A stretch of DNA of 64,000 bases, taken from positions 62,001-126,000 of the forward strand of contig NZ_PQSS01000005.1 in NCBI RefSeq assembly GCF_002920535.1, in the 5' to 3' direction. Positions within the stretch are counted from its first letter, which is position 1. Every line of letters starts with the position of its first letter. The notes under the pieces are model-generated. The model was not told the origin of the DNA. It did not search any database and saw nothing but the letters and a program-made list of their open reading frames with translations. The translations under genes and the position numbers were made by a program. This DNA comes from Streptomyces sp. Ru71 (lineage in GTDB: Bacteria > Actinomycetota > Actinomycetes > Streptomycetales > Streptomycetaceae). Below are positions 53,356 to 61,634 of this stretch, piece by piece.

Positions 53356-54254
53356 GCAGCGCGTCCGCCGCGATCCCCCAGCCGGGACGCACCAAGGCCT
53401 TCCTGCGCCTGGTGATGATCGAGCACTCGGTCTTCGCCCTGCCCTTCGCCTACATCGCCTCCCTCACGGCGATGTACGAGTGGGACCGGAACATCCACTG
53501 GGGCCGGCTGCTGCTGGTCACCGTCTGCATGGTGGGCCTGCGCACCTTCGCCATGGCGGTGAACCGGATCATCGACCGGGAGATCGACGCGCGCAACCCG
53601 CGCACGGCCCAGCGCGAGCTGGTCACGGGCGCGATGTCCGTCCGGCACGCGTGGACCGGCGCCCTGATCGCGGTCGTCGTCTTCCTCGGCGCGGCGGCGA
53701 TGCTCAACCCGCTGTGCCTGGCCCTCGCCCCGGTCGCCGTGATCCCGATGGTGGTCTATCCGTACGGCAAGCGGTTCACCAACTTCCCGCAGGCCATCCT
53801 CGGTCTGGCCCAGGCGATGGGCCCGATCGGCGGCTGGCTGGCGATCACCGGCGAGTGGTCCTGGACGGCCGTCGTCCTCGGCCTCGCCGTCGGCGTCTGG
53901 ATCGGCGGCTTCGACCTCATCTACGCCTGCCAGGACGTCGAGACGGACCGCGAGATCGGCGTGATGTCGGTGCCGGCGCGCTTCGGCGTCCCGGCGGCGA
54001 TCTGGGGCGCGCGCGGCTGCCACGCCGTCACGACGGCCCTGTTCGTCTGGTACGCGGTGGTCACGGACGCGGGCTTCTTCTTCTGGCTGGGTCTGCTGAT
54101 CGTCGCGGCGGCCTTCCTGTACGAGCACACGATCGTCCGGCCGCACGACCTGTCCCGGGTGAACAGGGCGTTCTTCTCGGTCAACGGTTTCATCGGCATC
54201 GCCCTGTTCGTCTGCGCGCTGCTCGACCTGCTGGTGCGGGGACTCACGGTGTAG
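53352..54254 (+). CDS. mqnP: UbiA-type prenyltransferase of menaquinone synthesis (MqnP)
   Basis: 300-aa integral membrane prenyltransferase that would attach the isoprenoid chain to 1,4-dihydroxy-6-naphthoate. The first Asp motif is NRIIDREIDARNPRT (71-85) and the second is DVETDREIGVMS. About nine membrane segments. GTG 53352 overlaps the mqnL stop (GTGA), marking cotranslation. Confidence 0.93.
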   Translation: MSSASAAIPQPGRTKAFLRLVMIEHSVFALPFAYIASLTAMYEWDRNIHWGRLLLVTVCMVGLRTFAMAVNRIIDREIDARNPRTAQRELVTGAMSVRHAWTGALIAVVVFLGAAAMLNPLCLALAPVAVIPMVVYPYGKRFTNFPQAILGLAQAMGPIGGWLAITGEWSWTAVVLGLAVGVWIGGFDLIYACQDVETDREIGVMSVPARFGVPAAIWGARGCHAVTTALFVWYAVVTDAGFFFWLGLLIVAAAFLYEHTIVRPHDLSRVNRAFFSVNGFIGIALFVCALLDLLVRGLTV

Positions 54255-54262
54255 TGGGGGCG

Positions 54263-54297
54263 GTACCGGGCCGGGGCATCCCGGCACGCACCGGTAC
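54263..54297 (+). terminator. Hairpin between mqnP and mqnM, overlapping the mqnM -10 box
   Basis: GTACCGG (54263-54269) pairs with CCGGTAC (54291-54297), with an inner GCCGGG-GCAT-CCCGGC stem. The right arm overlaps the mqnM -10 box at 54295-54300, so the element could end mqnLP transcripts or be a regulator site for mqnM. Confidence 0.5.
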
Positions 54298-54300
54298 GCT
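54295..54300 (+). promoter_or_regulatory. Leaderless -10 box of mqnM
   Basis: TACGCT lies six bases before GTG 54307, so a leaderless mRNA is expected. Confidence 0.5.
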
Positions 54301-54306
54301 CAAGAT

Positions 54307-54975
54307 GTGAACGCAGGGAAATCGCAGCGCGAGCCTTGGATCGTGGGGGTGTCCGGTGCATCCGGGACGCCCTACGCGGCCGCCGTGCTGCGGGCGCTGA
54401 TCGCGGCCGGGGAGAGCGTCGACCTGGTGGTCAGCCGGGCCTCGCGGCTCACGCTGCTCGACGAGACCGGCATCTCCTTCCGGGACGCCCACTGGCGGGA
54501 CGACCTCGCCCAGTGGCTGGCGCGGGGTGCCGACGGCAAGCCGGACACCTTCGCCGTGGACGTCTCCGGCGTGCGGTACTGGAGCGCCGGTGACCTGGCC
54601 GCCGGGCCGTCCTCGGGGTCGTATCCGGTCAAGGGCATGCTGATCGTGCCGGCCTCCACGGCCTGTGTCGCCGGTGTCGCGCTCGGGCTGTCGAAGGACC
54701 TGCTCCAGCGGGCGGCGAGCGTCACACTGAAAGAGCGCCGGACGCTGGTCGTGGCCGTACGGGAGACCCCCTTGAACGGCCAGACGCTACGGCACCTGGT
54801 GGCCCTGGACGACGCGGGCGCGAGCGTGGTGCCCGCCTCGCCGGCCTTCTACGCGGGGGCGACGCACATCCAGGACCTGGTGGACTTCGTCGCCGGACGC
54901 GTCCTCGACGCCGCCGGCGTCCCGCACGACCTGTACCGCCGCTGGAAGGGCGAACTGCGCGGTGGGAACGGTTGA
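54307..54975 (+). CDS. mqnM: UbiX-type flavin prenyltransferase (MqnM)
   Basis: 222-aa enzyme that makes prenylated FMN, the cofactor of the UbiD-type decarboxylase MqnL. Motifs: WIVGVSGASGTPYAAAVLRAL, VKGMLIVPASTACVAGVALG, and VTLKERRTLVVAVRETP. An insertion at about 72-95 (RGADGKPDTFAVDVSG) is seen compared with short UbiX proteins. A GTG start is used. It follows mqnP after 52 bp and has its own leaderless promoter. Confidence 0.92.
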   Translation: MNAGKSQREPWIVGVSGASGTPYAAAVLRALIAAGESVDLVVSRASRLTLLDETGISFRDAHWRDDLAQWLARGADGKPDTFAVDVSGVRYWSAGDLAAGPSSGSYPVKGMLIVPASTACVAGVALGLSKDLLQRAASVTLKERRTLVVAVRETPLNGQTLRHLVALDDAGASVVPASPAFYAGATHIQDLVDFVAGRVLDAAGVPHDLYRRWKGELRGGNG

Positions 54976-55051
54976 GCGGCACGACCGGCACGATCGACTC
55001 GCACGAACTCCCAGATCTCCTCGATCTCTTCAGTGGAAGGCTTTCAATCGC

Positions 55052-55507
55052 ATGGACGCCGTGGACAGGCAGCTCATCCAGGCCCTGAGGGAGAACGGCC
55101 GGGCCTCCTACGCGGAGCTGGGGCGCCTCGTCGGCCTGTCGGGCCCCAGCGTCACCGACCGCATCAACCGGCTGGAGGCGGCCGGTGTCATCACCGGCTA
55201 CCGGGCCACCGTCGACGCGGCCTCGCTGGGCCTCGGCGTCACGGCGCTGATCGGCATCTCGCTCTCCGACGCCGCCGACCACGAGGACGTGGCGCAGCGG
55301 CTGAAGGAGCTGCCGGAGATCGAGGACTGCTGGTTCATCGCCGGTGACGACTCCTACATGCTCAAGGTGCGGGCGACCGACGTGGACGGCCTGGAGAAGA
55401 TCATCCGGCGGCTGTCCGGGACCAAGGGCGTCTCCCGGACCCGTACCACCATCGTGCTCTCCACGAAGTGGGAGAACCGGGTCGGGGAGCTTCCCGAAGA
55501 GGTCTAG
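55052..55507 (+). CDS. Lrp/AsnC-family regulator
   Basis: 151-aa regulator. The N-terminal helix-turn-helix (LIQALRENGRASYAELGRLVGLSGPSVTDRINRLEAAGVITGY, about 8-50) is followed by the RAM ligand domain. ATG 55052 is chosen since GGAAGG lies upstream; earlier in-frame codons are rejected. It sits between mqnM and mqnE, 39 bp before mqnE, so it may control menaquinone genes (inference). Confidence 0.9.
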   Translation: MDAVDRQLIQALRENGRASYAELGRLVGLSGPSVTDRINRLEAAGVITGYRATVDAASLGLGVTALIGISLSDAADHEDVAQRLKELPEIEDCWFIAGDDSYMLKVRATDVDGLEKIIRRLSGTKGVSRTRTTIVLSTKWENRVGELPEEV

Positions 55508-55546
55508 GGATACCGTTGGCCGTGCTGTCACAGAAAGGGTGTTGCC

Positions 55547-56710
55547 ATGGACGTCGGGCTCAAGCGCGAGCTGGAGGAGAAGGTCCGCTCCGGTGAGCGG
55601 CTGTCCCGCGAGGACGGCATCGCGCTCTACGAGTCGGACGACCTGGCCTGGCTCGGCGGCCTGGCGCACGAGGTGCGGACCCGCAAGAACGGCGACGTCG
55701 TGCACTTCAACGTCAACCGGCACCTGAACATGACCAACGTGTGCACGGCCTCCTGTGCGTACTGCTCCTTCCAGCGCAAGCCGGGCGAGAAGGACGCGTA
55801 CACGATGCGCATCGAGGAGGCCGTCAAGCTCGCCAAGGCGATGGAGTCGGAGAACCTCACCGAGCTGCACATCGTCAACGGGCTGCACCCGAACCTGCCG
55901 TGGCGCTACTACCCGCGTTCGCTGCGGGAGCTGAAGGCCGCGCTGCCGAACGTGTCGCTGAAGGCGTTCACGGCGACGGAGATCCACCACTTCGAGACGA
56001 TCTCCGGGCTGTCCGCCTCGGAGATCCTCGACGAGCTGATCGACGCCGGTCTGGAGTCCCTCACCGGCGGCGGCGCGGAGATCTTCGACTGGGAGGTCCG
56101 CCAGCACATCGTGGACCACCGCACCCACTGGGAGGACTGGTCCCGCATCCACCGGCTGGCGCACGAGAAGGGTCTGAAGACCCCGTGCACCATGCTGTAC
56201 GGCCACATCGAGGAGCCCCGGCACCGGGTGGACCACGTGCTGCGGCTGCGTGAGCTGCAGGACGAGACCGGCGGTTTCCAGGTCTTCATCCCGCTGCGCT
56301 ACCAGCACGACTTCGTGGACATGAAGGACGGCAAGATCCGCAACCGCCTTCAGGCCCGGACCCAGATGGCGACCGGCGCGGAGGCGCTGAAGACCTTCGC
56401 CGTCTCCCGGCTGCTGTTCGACAACGTGCCGCACGTCAAGGTCTTCTGGGTGATGCACGGTGTGAACACGGCCCAGCTGGCGCTGCAGTACGGGGCGGAC
56501 GACATGGACGGTTCGGTCGTCGAGTACAAGATCACGCACGATGCGGACAACTTCGGTACGCCGAACAAGCTGACGCGTGAGGATCTGCTGGAGCTGATCC
56601 GCGACGCGGGGTTCCGGCCGGTGGAGCGGAACACGCGGTACGAGATCATTCGGGAGTACGACGGGCCTGACGCTTCGCGTCGGGAGTCGCCTCAGCCGAT
56701 GAGGGTTTGA
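55547..56710 (+). CDS. mqnE: Aminofutalosine synthase MqnE
   Basis: 387-aa radical SAM enzyme that joins 3-enolpyruvylbenzoate and the adenosyl group of SAM to form aminofutalosine. The cluster motif is CTASCAYCSF (CxxxCxxC), preceded by FNVNRHLNMTNV. LHIVNGLHPNLPWRYY and LKAFTATEIHHFETISG are typical of MqnE. Its relative MqnC is at 6358-7554. ATG 55547, with AAAGGGTG upstream. Confidence 0.95.
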   Translation: MDVGLKRELEEKVRSGERLSREDGIALYESDDLAWLGGLAHEVRTRKNGDVVHFNVNRHLNMTNVCTASCAYCSFQRKPGEKDAYTMRIEEAVKLAKAMESENLTELHIVNGLHPNLPWRYYPRSLRELKAALPNVSLKAFTATEIHHFETISGLSASEILDELIDAGLESLTGGGAEIFDWEVRQHIVDHRTHWEDWSRIHRLAHEKGLKTPCTMLYGHIEEPRHRVDHVLRLRELQDETGGFQVFIPLRYQHDFVDMKDGKIRNRLQARTQMATGAEALKTFAVSRLLFDNVPHVKVFWVMHGVNTAQLALQYGADDMDGSVVEYKITHDADNFGTPNKLTREDLLELIRDAGFRPVERNTRYEIIREYDGPDASRRESPQPMRV

Positions 56711-56715
56711 TCGGG

Positions 56716-56811
56716 TCGTTTTCGGGTGCGGGTGCGTGGGGGCTGGTCGCGCCCACGCGGCGTAGCCGCATATCGGCAGAGTCCCGCGCCCCTGGGGTGG
56801 GTACTCGGGGC
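56716..56811 (+). repeat. Dispersed Streptomyces-type intergenic repeat
   Basis: A GC-rich segment containing GGGGGCTGGTCGCGCCCACG, a GCGGC-GTA-GCCGC hairpin and TCCCGCGCCCCTGGGG. The CTGGTCGCG and CCCGCGCCCC elements also occur in the long inverted repeat (43737-44009). It may act as terminator for mqnE and reaches to 3 bp before the next start codon. Confidence 0.6.
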
Positions 56812-56813
56812 GC

Positions 56814-57461
56814 ATGTCTTCGAAGGCACCCGAAGATCAGTACGACGCCGCGCCCTTCGTTCCCGAGCGGGGTGGGCTTCCTGCCCTGCGCAAAGCCGCC
56901 GCCGAGTGTCGCGGCTGCCCCTTGCACCTCGCCGCCACTCAGACCGTCTTCGGTGCGGGGAACACCGACGCCCGCGTGATGCTCATCGGGGAGCAGCCCG
57001 GGGATCAGGAGGACCGGCAGGGGAAGCCGTTCGTCGGGCCCGCCGGGAAGCTGCTCGACAAGGCTCTCGCCGAGGCCGGGATCGATCCGGCGGAGGCCTA
57101 TGTCACCAATGCCGTGAAGCACTTCAAGTTCACCCAGGCCGAGCCGCGCAAGCGGCGGATCCACAAGGCGCCGAGTCTGCGGGAGATGACGGCGTGCGGG
57201 CCGTGGCTGGCGGCGGAGCTGGCCGTGGTGGAGCCGGAGCTGATCGTGGTGCTCGGGGCGACCGCCGGCAAGGCGCTGCTCGGCTCGTCGTTCCGGGTGA
57301 CCGAGGTGCGTGGGACGGTGCTGGAGCGGGAGATCCACGGGCGCAGCGAGCGACTGGTGCCGACGGTGCATCCGTCGTCGGTGCTGCGGGCGGACGACCG
57401 GGAGTCGGCATACCGGGGGCTCGTCTCGGATCTCGAAACGGCGGCACGCGTGCTGTCGTAA
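56814..57461 (+). CDS. UdgX-like uracil-DNA glycosylase
   Basis: 215-aa enzyme of the uracil-DNA glycosylase superfamily. Motif GEQPGDQED (59-67) and the late PTVHPSSVLR are catalytic-site elements. The KRRIH loop (113-117) is the hallmark of UdgX, in which the histidine forms a covalent bond with the DNA abasic site (known for the Mycobacterium smegmatis enzyme). C32-x2-C35 and later cysteines fit the Fe-S cluster. It repairs or traps uracil in DNA. Confidence 0.9.
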   Translation: MSSKAPEDQYDAAPFVPERGGLPALRKAAAECRGCPLHLAATQTVFGAGNTDARVMLIGEQPGDQEDRQGKPFVGPAGKLLDKALAEAGIDPAEAYVTNAVKHFKFTQAEPRKRRIHKAPSLREMTACGPWLAAELAVVEPELIVVLGATAGKALLGSSFRVTEVRGTVLEREIHGRSERLVPTVHPSSVLRADDRESAYRGLVSDLETAARVLS

Positions 57462-57465
57462 TAGA

Positions 57466-57471
57466 TACGAT
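57466..57471 (+). promoter_or_regulatory. Leaderless -10 box of the GNAT gene
   Basis: TACGAT lies six bases before ATG 57478. This suggests a leaderless mRNA. Confidence 0.5.
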
Positions 57472-57477
57472 GGGGTC

Positions 57478-58002
57478 ATGCCCCTTACCTTCACGCTGGA
57501 CCCCTCCATCGACGCCGGTCTGCGCGACGGCATCCTCGACCTGTGGACCGACGTCTCCAACGCCGGCGGGGCCGTCGGCTTCGTGGCGCCGGTGGACCGG
57601 GAGACGATCCGGCCGGAGCTGGTGAAGCACTTCGCGGCGATGACGGAGGGGCGGACCCGGCTGCTCGTCGGGCGCGACGAGGACGGGCAGGTGGCGGCGA
57701 CCGCCTTCTTCTCCTTCAACACGCACCGGCTGATGACGCACTGGGTGTGGCTGTACACGGTGATGGTGCACCCGCGTCACCAGGGCAAGGGATACGGCCG
57801 TGACCTGCTGGCGGCGGCCGCGGACGCGGCGCGCGGCTTCGACGGCATCGAGGCGATCCGGCTGACCTGCCGGGGCGGCCTCGGCCTGGAGCGGTTCTAC
57901 GGTTCCTGCGGGTACAAGGAGGTCGGCCGGGTGCCCGGGGCGATCCGGGTGGCGCCGGGGGACGACCGGGACGACATCACCATGCTGCTGCCGCTGCTCT
58001 GA
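57478..58002 (+). CDS. GNAT-family N-acetyltransferase
   Basis: 174-aa acetyltransferase. The acetyl-CoA site VMVHPRHQGKGYGRDLL (V-x-x-x-x-Q-G-x-G-x-G) is clear, followed by LTCRGGLGLERFYGSCGYKEV. Substrate unknown. ATG 57478; leaderless promoter proposed. Confidence 0.9.
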   Translation: MPLTFTLDPSIDAGLRDGILDLWTDVSNAGGAVGFVAPVDRETIRPELVKHFAAMTEGRTRLLVGRDEDGQVAATAFFSFNTHRLMTHWVWLYTVMVHPRHQGKGYGRDLLAAAADAARGFDGIEAIRLTCRGGLGLERFYGSCGYKEVGRVPGAIRVAPGDDRDDITMLLPLL

Positions 58003-58089
58003 CGCGCGGGCACCCACTTCCATGATCCGGACGGGGGCGTGCTTCACTGGAGGCTCTGCCCCTGTTTGGAATCGGAAGAGTGGATTGAG

Positions 58090-58401
58090 ATGCTCCGCTA
58101 CACGCTGATGCGCCTCGGTATCTTCGCGGGCTGCCTCTTGGTCGTCTGGGGCCTCGTCTACTCCGGCGTCGTACCGCGCGGCCTCGGCTCCTCCAACGGC
58201 ATGTGGGTCGTGCTGCTCGCGCTGGTGATCTCCGCGCCGATCAGCTTCGTCGCGCTGCGCGGTGAGCGCGACCGGGCGTCGCAGAGGATCGCCCCGAAGG
58301 TCGACCGCATCCGCTCCAGCATGCAGGCGGGCCTCCAGGCCAACCAGAGCCAGGAGGACCTCGCCGACGACGCCGCCCGGGCCCAGGGCCAGACGTCGTA
58401 A
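58090..58401 (+). CDS. Small membrane protein (DUF4229-type)
   Basis: 103-aa protein with two membrane segments (MRLGIFAGCLLVVWGLVYSGVV and MWVVLLALVISAPISFVALRG) and a helical, charged tail (RIAPKVDRIRSSMQAGLQANQ). It matches the DUF4229 type common near mqnE in Streptomyces (recalled). GGAAGAG precedes ATG 58090. A strong terminator follows. Confidence 0.82.
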   Translation: MLRYTLMRLGIFAGCLLVVWGLVYSGVVPRGLGSSNGMWVVLLALVISAPISFVALRGERDRASQRIAPKVDRIRSSMQAGLQANQSQEDLADDAARAQGQTS

Positions 58402-58420
58402 GGCACTCCGTGCGTTGCGG

Positions 58421-58454
58421 GCGCCCCGGTGACCTCGGTCGCCGGGGCGCTTTG
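58421..58454 (+). terminator. Terminator after the DUF4229 gene
   Basis: GCGCCCCGG and CCGGGGCGC form a perfect 9-bp stem with an inner GAC-GTC pairing, followed by TTTGCG. Confidence 0.82.
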
Positions 58455-58484
58455 CGTTGTATGGGTGGATGCGGTGTCCGGCCT

Positions 58485-58513
58485 CTCAAAGCAAGGCTTT
58501 GAGATTCTCAAAG
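58485..58513. promoter_or_regulatory. Palindrome and promoter region of the dicarboxylate symporter gene
   Basis: CTCAAAGC (58485-58492), AAG, GCTTTGAG (58496-58503) is a perfect 8-bp inverted repeat. A third half-site CTCAAAG follows at 58507-58513. TTGAGA (58499-58504) and TTAACG (58522-58527) are 17 bases apart and could be the promoter, so the repeat overlaps its -35. Likely a repressor or catabolite operator. Confidence 0.6.
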
Positions 58514-58686
58514 TTCAAGTGTTAACGTCTTAGGGTGAAGTCAGCAGCCGCGTCCCCTCATCTTCCGAGCCTTCTGCTCGTGGCGCGCTTGCACGTGGAT
58601 CTCTGCCGGTGCGCGTCCGGGATCTGTCGCCCCTGACGTCTCGCGACCCCCCGTCCACGTCAGTCCCTACGCGTCCCCAACGGAGC

Positions 58687-60000
58687 ATGTCCGTGTCCTC
58701 GAACACGAAGTCCTTCAAGGTGCCCTTCTGGGCCCAGATACTCGCCGGCCTCGTCCTCGGCGCCCTGCTCGGCTGGATAGCCCGCAGCCAGGACGTGTCC
58801 TGGCTGGTGACCACCCTGGACAAGATCGGCGGCACCTTCGTCGGCCTGCTGAAGCTCGCCGTCGCCCCGCTCGTCTTCTTCGCGATCCTGGTCTCGATCA
58901 CCAACCTGCGGAAGGTCAACAACGCGGCACGCCTGGCGTCCCGCACCCTCCTGTGGTTCATGATCACCTCGCTGATCGCGGTGAGCATCGGCCTGGCGAT
59001 CGGCCTGCTCACCAACCCCGGCGCCGGCACCGGCCTCACCCCGAAGGACGGCGCCAAGCCGGACCACACCGGCTCCTGGCTCGACTTCCTCACCGGCATC
59101 GTCCCGACCGACGTGATCACGCCGTTCACCGAGCTGAACGTGCTGCAGATCGTCTTCATGGCCGCCGTCGCCGGTATCGCCGCGCTGCAGCTCGGTGAGA
59201 AGGCCCAGCCGATCCTCACCCTGAGCGAGTCCGTGCTGGAACTGCTGCAGAAGGCCCTGTGGTGGGTCATCCGGCTCGCCCCTCTGGGCACCGTCGGCCT
59301 CATCGGCCGCGCCATCGCCACCTACGGCTGGGACCTGATCGGCAAGTACGCCACGTTCACCGCCGACATCTACGTCGGCTGCGCGATCGTCCTGTTCGTC
59401 GTCTACCCGACGCTGCTGGCGACCGTCGCCAAGGCCAACCCGCTGCAGTTCTTCAAGGGCGCCTGGCCCGCGATCCAGCTGGCGTTCGTCTCCCGCTCCT
59501 CGGTCGGCACGATGCCCGTGACGCAGAAGGTCACCGAGCGGCTCGGCGTGCCGAAGGAGTACGCCTCCTTCGCGGTGCCGTTCGGCGCGACCACCAAGAT
59601 GGACGGCTGCGCCGCGATCTACCCGGCCATCGCCGCGATCTTCGTCGCGCAGATCTTCGACATCCAGCTGAACGTGGGCGACTACCTGCTGATCGCCTTC
59701 GTCTCCGTGGTCGGCTCCGCCGCCACCGCCGGCCTCACCGGCGCGACGGTCATGCTGACCCTGACCCTGTCCACGCTGGGCCTGCCCATGGAGGGCGTCG
59801 GCCTGCTCCTCGCGATCGACCCGATCCTGGACATGATGCGCACCGCCACCAACGTGGCCGGCCAGGCGCTGGTCCCGGTCATCGTCTCGGCCCGCGAGAA
59901 CCTCCTCGACCGCACGGCCTACGACTCGGTCGGCGGCGCCTCCCCGGTGGACGAGCCGGAACCGGCGCAGGAGCGCGAGCCGGTGGCCGCGGCGGCCTGA
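58687..60000 (+). CDS. Dicarboxylate/amino acid:cation symporter (DAACS family)
   Basis: 437-aa secondary transporter of the DctA/GltP family. Hallmarks: the Ser-rich hairpin FVSRSSVGTMPVTQKV, the PFGATTKMDGCAAIYPAIAAIFVAQ region, with Lys-Met-Asp-Gly-Cys where most relatives have INMDGTA, and NVAGQALVPVIV. ATG 58687 is close to GGAG; GTG 58693 has better spacing. The palindromic promoter lies about 180 bp upstream. Confidence 0.92.
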   Translation: MSVSSNTKSFKVPFWAQILAGLVLGALLGWIARSQDVSWLVTTLDKIGGTFVGLLKLAVAPLVFFAILVSITNLRKVNNAARLASRTLLWFMITSLIAVSIGLAIGLLTNPGAGTGLTPKDGAKPDHTGSWLDFLTGIVPTDVITPFTELNVLQIVFMAAVAGIAALQLGEKAQPILTLSESVLELLQKALWWVIRLAPLGTVGLIGRAIATYGWDLIGKYATFTADIYVGCAIVLFVVYPTLLATVAKANPLQFFKGAWPAIQLAFVSRSSVGTMPVTQKVTERLGVPKEYASFAVPFGATTKMDGCAAIYPAIAAIFVAQIFDIQLNVGDYLLIAFVSVVGSAATAGLTGATVMLTLTLSTLGLPMEGVGLLLAIDPILDMMRTATNVAGQALVPVIVSARENLLDRTAYDSVGGASPVDEPEPAQEREPVAAAA

Positions 60001-60012
60001 CGCCAGTCGTGT

Positions 60013-60051
60013 CCGAAGGGCGGCGGGGAGCGACTCCTCGCCGCCCTTCGG
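60013..60051. terminator. Strong hairpin after the symporter gene
   Basis: CCGAAGGGCGGCG pairs perfectly with CGCCGCCCTTCGG (13 bp) around a GGGAGCGACTCCT loop that can pair further. No T-run. Confidence 0.82.
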
Positions 60052-60079
60052 CGTATCCCGGAGGAGCTGACCCGGCCCG

Positions 60080-60085
60080 TACGCT
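60080..60085 (+). promoter_or_regulatory. Leaderless -10 box of the TetR gene
   Basis: TACGCT lies seven bases before ATG 60093. No ribosome site precedes this ATG. Confidence 0.5.
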
Positions 60086-60092
60086 AGTGCGC

Positions 60093-60743
60093 ATGGGTTC
60101 GGGTGCGGTGAAGAGCAAGCGGATGCCGAGGGCGGTCCGTGAGCAGCAGATGCTGGACGCGGCCGTGCGCATCTTCGGCCGGCGCGGCTACATGGCCGCC
60201 GCCATGGACGACATCGCCGAACTCGCCGGTGTCTCCAAGCCGTTGGTGTACCTGTACCTGAACTCCAAGGAAGACCTCTTCACGGCCGTCATCCGCCGTG
60301 AGGCCGGCGCGCTCACCGAGGCGGTCCGCGCCGCCGTGGACCCGCGGCTGCCGGCCGACCGTCAACTGTGGGACGGGCTGCTGGCGTTCTTCACGCACAC
60401 CGCGCGCCACCCGGACGCCTGGTCGGTGCTGCATCTGCAAGCCCGCACCCACGGTGAGCCGTTCGCGACCGAGGTCGCCGCGCGGCGTGCGGAACTCGTC
60501 GCCGTCGTGACCCGGCTGATCGCGCTCGCCGCCCGCGACGCCCACCGCAATCCCGACCTGCCCGAGGAGGAGGTCGCCGGGCTCGCCGAGGCCCTGGTCG
60601 GCGCCGCCGAGTCCCTCGCGGCCCGGGCCAACGCCACCGATGGCGTCTCGGCGCGGCAGTCGGCGGCGACCCTGATGAACTTCGCCTGGTCGGGCCTCGG
60701 CAACCTCATGACCGGGCGGCGCTGGTCACCCCCGCCCGCGTGA
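60093..60743 (+). CDS. TetR-family regulator of the lipid cluster
   Basis: 216-aa regulator with an N-terminal helix-turn-helix (MLDAAVRIFGRRGYMAAAMDDIAELAGVSKPLVYLYLNSKEDLF, about 20-63). Its end overlaps the MaoC gene end by 18 bp, tail to tail. The inverted repeats at 62965-62994 and 63410-63422 are candidate binding sites, as TetR proteins commonly bind TTAC...GTAA palindromes. It probably controls the adjoining lipid genes. Confidence 0.9.
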   Translation: MGSGAVKSKRMPRAVREQQMLDAAVRIFGRRGYMAAAMDDIAELAGVSKPLVYLYLNSKEDLFTAVIRREAGALTEAVRAAVDPRLPADRQLWDGLLAFFTHTARHPDAWSVLHLQARTHGEPFATEVAARRAELVAVVTRLIALAARDAHRNPDLPEEEVAGLAEALVGAAESLAARANATDGVSARQSAATLMNFAWSGLGNLMTGRRWSPPPA

Positions 60744-61634
60744 GCCGAGCGGCACGGCGAGCCCGGTCAGGTGCACCCGCTCCCCGCCGCGCAGCGCGAA
60801 CCGGCCCTCGCCGTCCGCCGCGTACCGCACCGTCCCGGGCAGCAGCACCGGGGCCCGGAACCGGGCCCGTACGAAGGCCGCGTCGGTCACCCCGTGGGCG
60901 GCCAGGCAGCGCGCCACGGTCCACATGCCGTGCGCGATGGCCCGCGGGAAGCCGAACAGCCGGGCGGTGAGCGGGTGCAGATGGATGGGGTTGCGGTCAC
61001 CGGAGACGGCGCCGTAGCGGCGCCCGAGGTCCGCGCCGAGCCGCCACTCGGCGACGGTGGGGAGCGGCTCCTCCTCCACGACCCTCGGCTCCTCCGCCTC
61101 CCCCGCCTCCCCGGTGGCCGGCGCCGCCGTCCGGTGCCGCGCCAGGTACGTGCTCGTCGACTCCCATACGACGACGTCCCCGTCCCGCAGTTCGGTCACC
61201 ACGACCGCCTCCGTGCCGCGCCGGTGCGGTGCCAGCCGGTCGACGCGCACCCCGAGACCGTACGTCCCCGTGGCGGCGAGCGCGGTGTGCCGGGTGATCT
61301 CGATCGACGTGTGCACCAGGCCGAGCAGCGGCAGCGGGAAGCGGCGGGCGCTCATCAGCCGCATGGCGAGCGGGAAGCCGAGGACGTGCGGATAGGTGAC
61401 CGGCAGCGCGTCGTCGCCGGTGGCGAACCCGCACACCCGCTCGTAGGCGGCGAGCCGGGCCAGGTCGATGCGCAGGCCCGGCAGCAGGAGCCGGGTGCCG
61501 GGCAGGTCGGCGTCCGGGCGGGGCCGCTTCAGCGGGGACAGCAGCGCGCCACGGGCCAGCAGGGGCGCCAGCGCGGGCACCCGGGTCAGGGTCTCGGTCC
61601 CGTCCATCACTCCCCCGGTGGTCGTCTCGTCCAT
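60726..61634 (-). CDS. MaoC-like (R)-hydroxyacyl dehydratase
   Basis: 302-aa double hot-dog protein. The C-terminal half holds the hydratase-2 motif YGAVSGDRNPIHLHPLTARLFGFPRAIAHGMW with the catalytic Asp and His. ATG 61634 overlaps the FabG stop by one base (TGATG). Together with the FabG4-like reductase and the thiolase remnant this repeats the M. tuberculosis Rv0241c-Rv0243 (HtdX-FabG4-FadA2) arrangement. Confidence 0.88.
   Translation of the reverse strand: MDETTTGGVMDGTETLTRVPALAPLLARGALLSPLKRPRPDADLPGTRLLLPGLRIDLARLAAYERVCGFATGDDALPVTYPHVLGFPLAMRLMSARRFPLPLLGLVHTSIEITRHTALAATGTYGLGVRVDRLAPHRRGTEAVVVTELRDGDVVVWESTSTYLARHRTAAPATGEAGEAEEPRVVEEEPLPTVAEWRLGADLGRRYGAVSGDRNPIHLHPLTARLFGFPRAIAHGMWTVARCLAAHGVTDAAFVRARFRAPVLLPGTVRYAADGEGRFALRGGERVHLTGLAVPLGSRGRG

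Noticed and set aside
58609..58686. Upstream GTG start of the symporter
   Set aside because: The 26 added residues are polar and Pro/Arg-rich, and lie in the leader region without a ribosome site.
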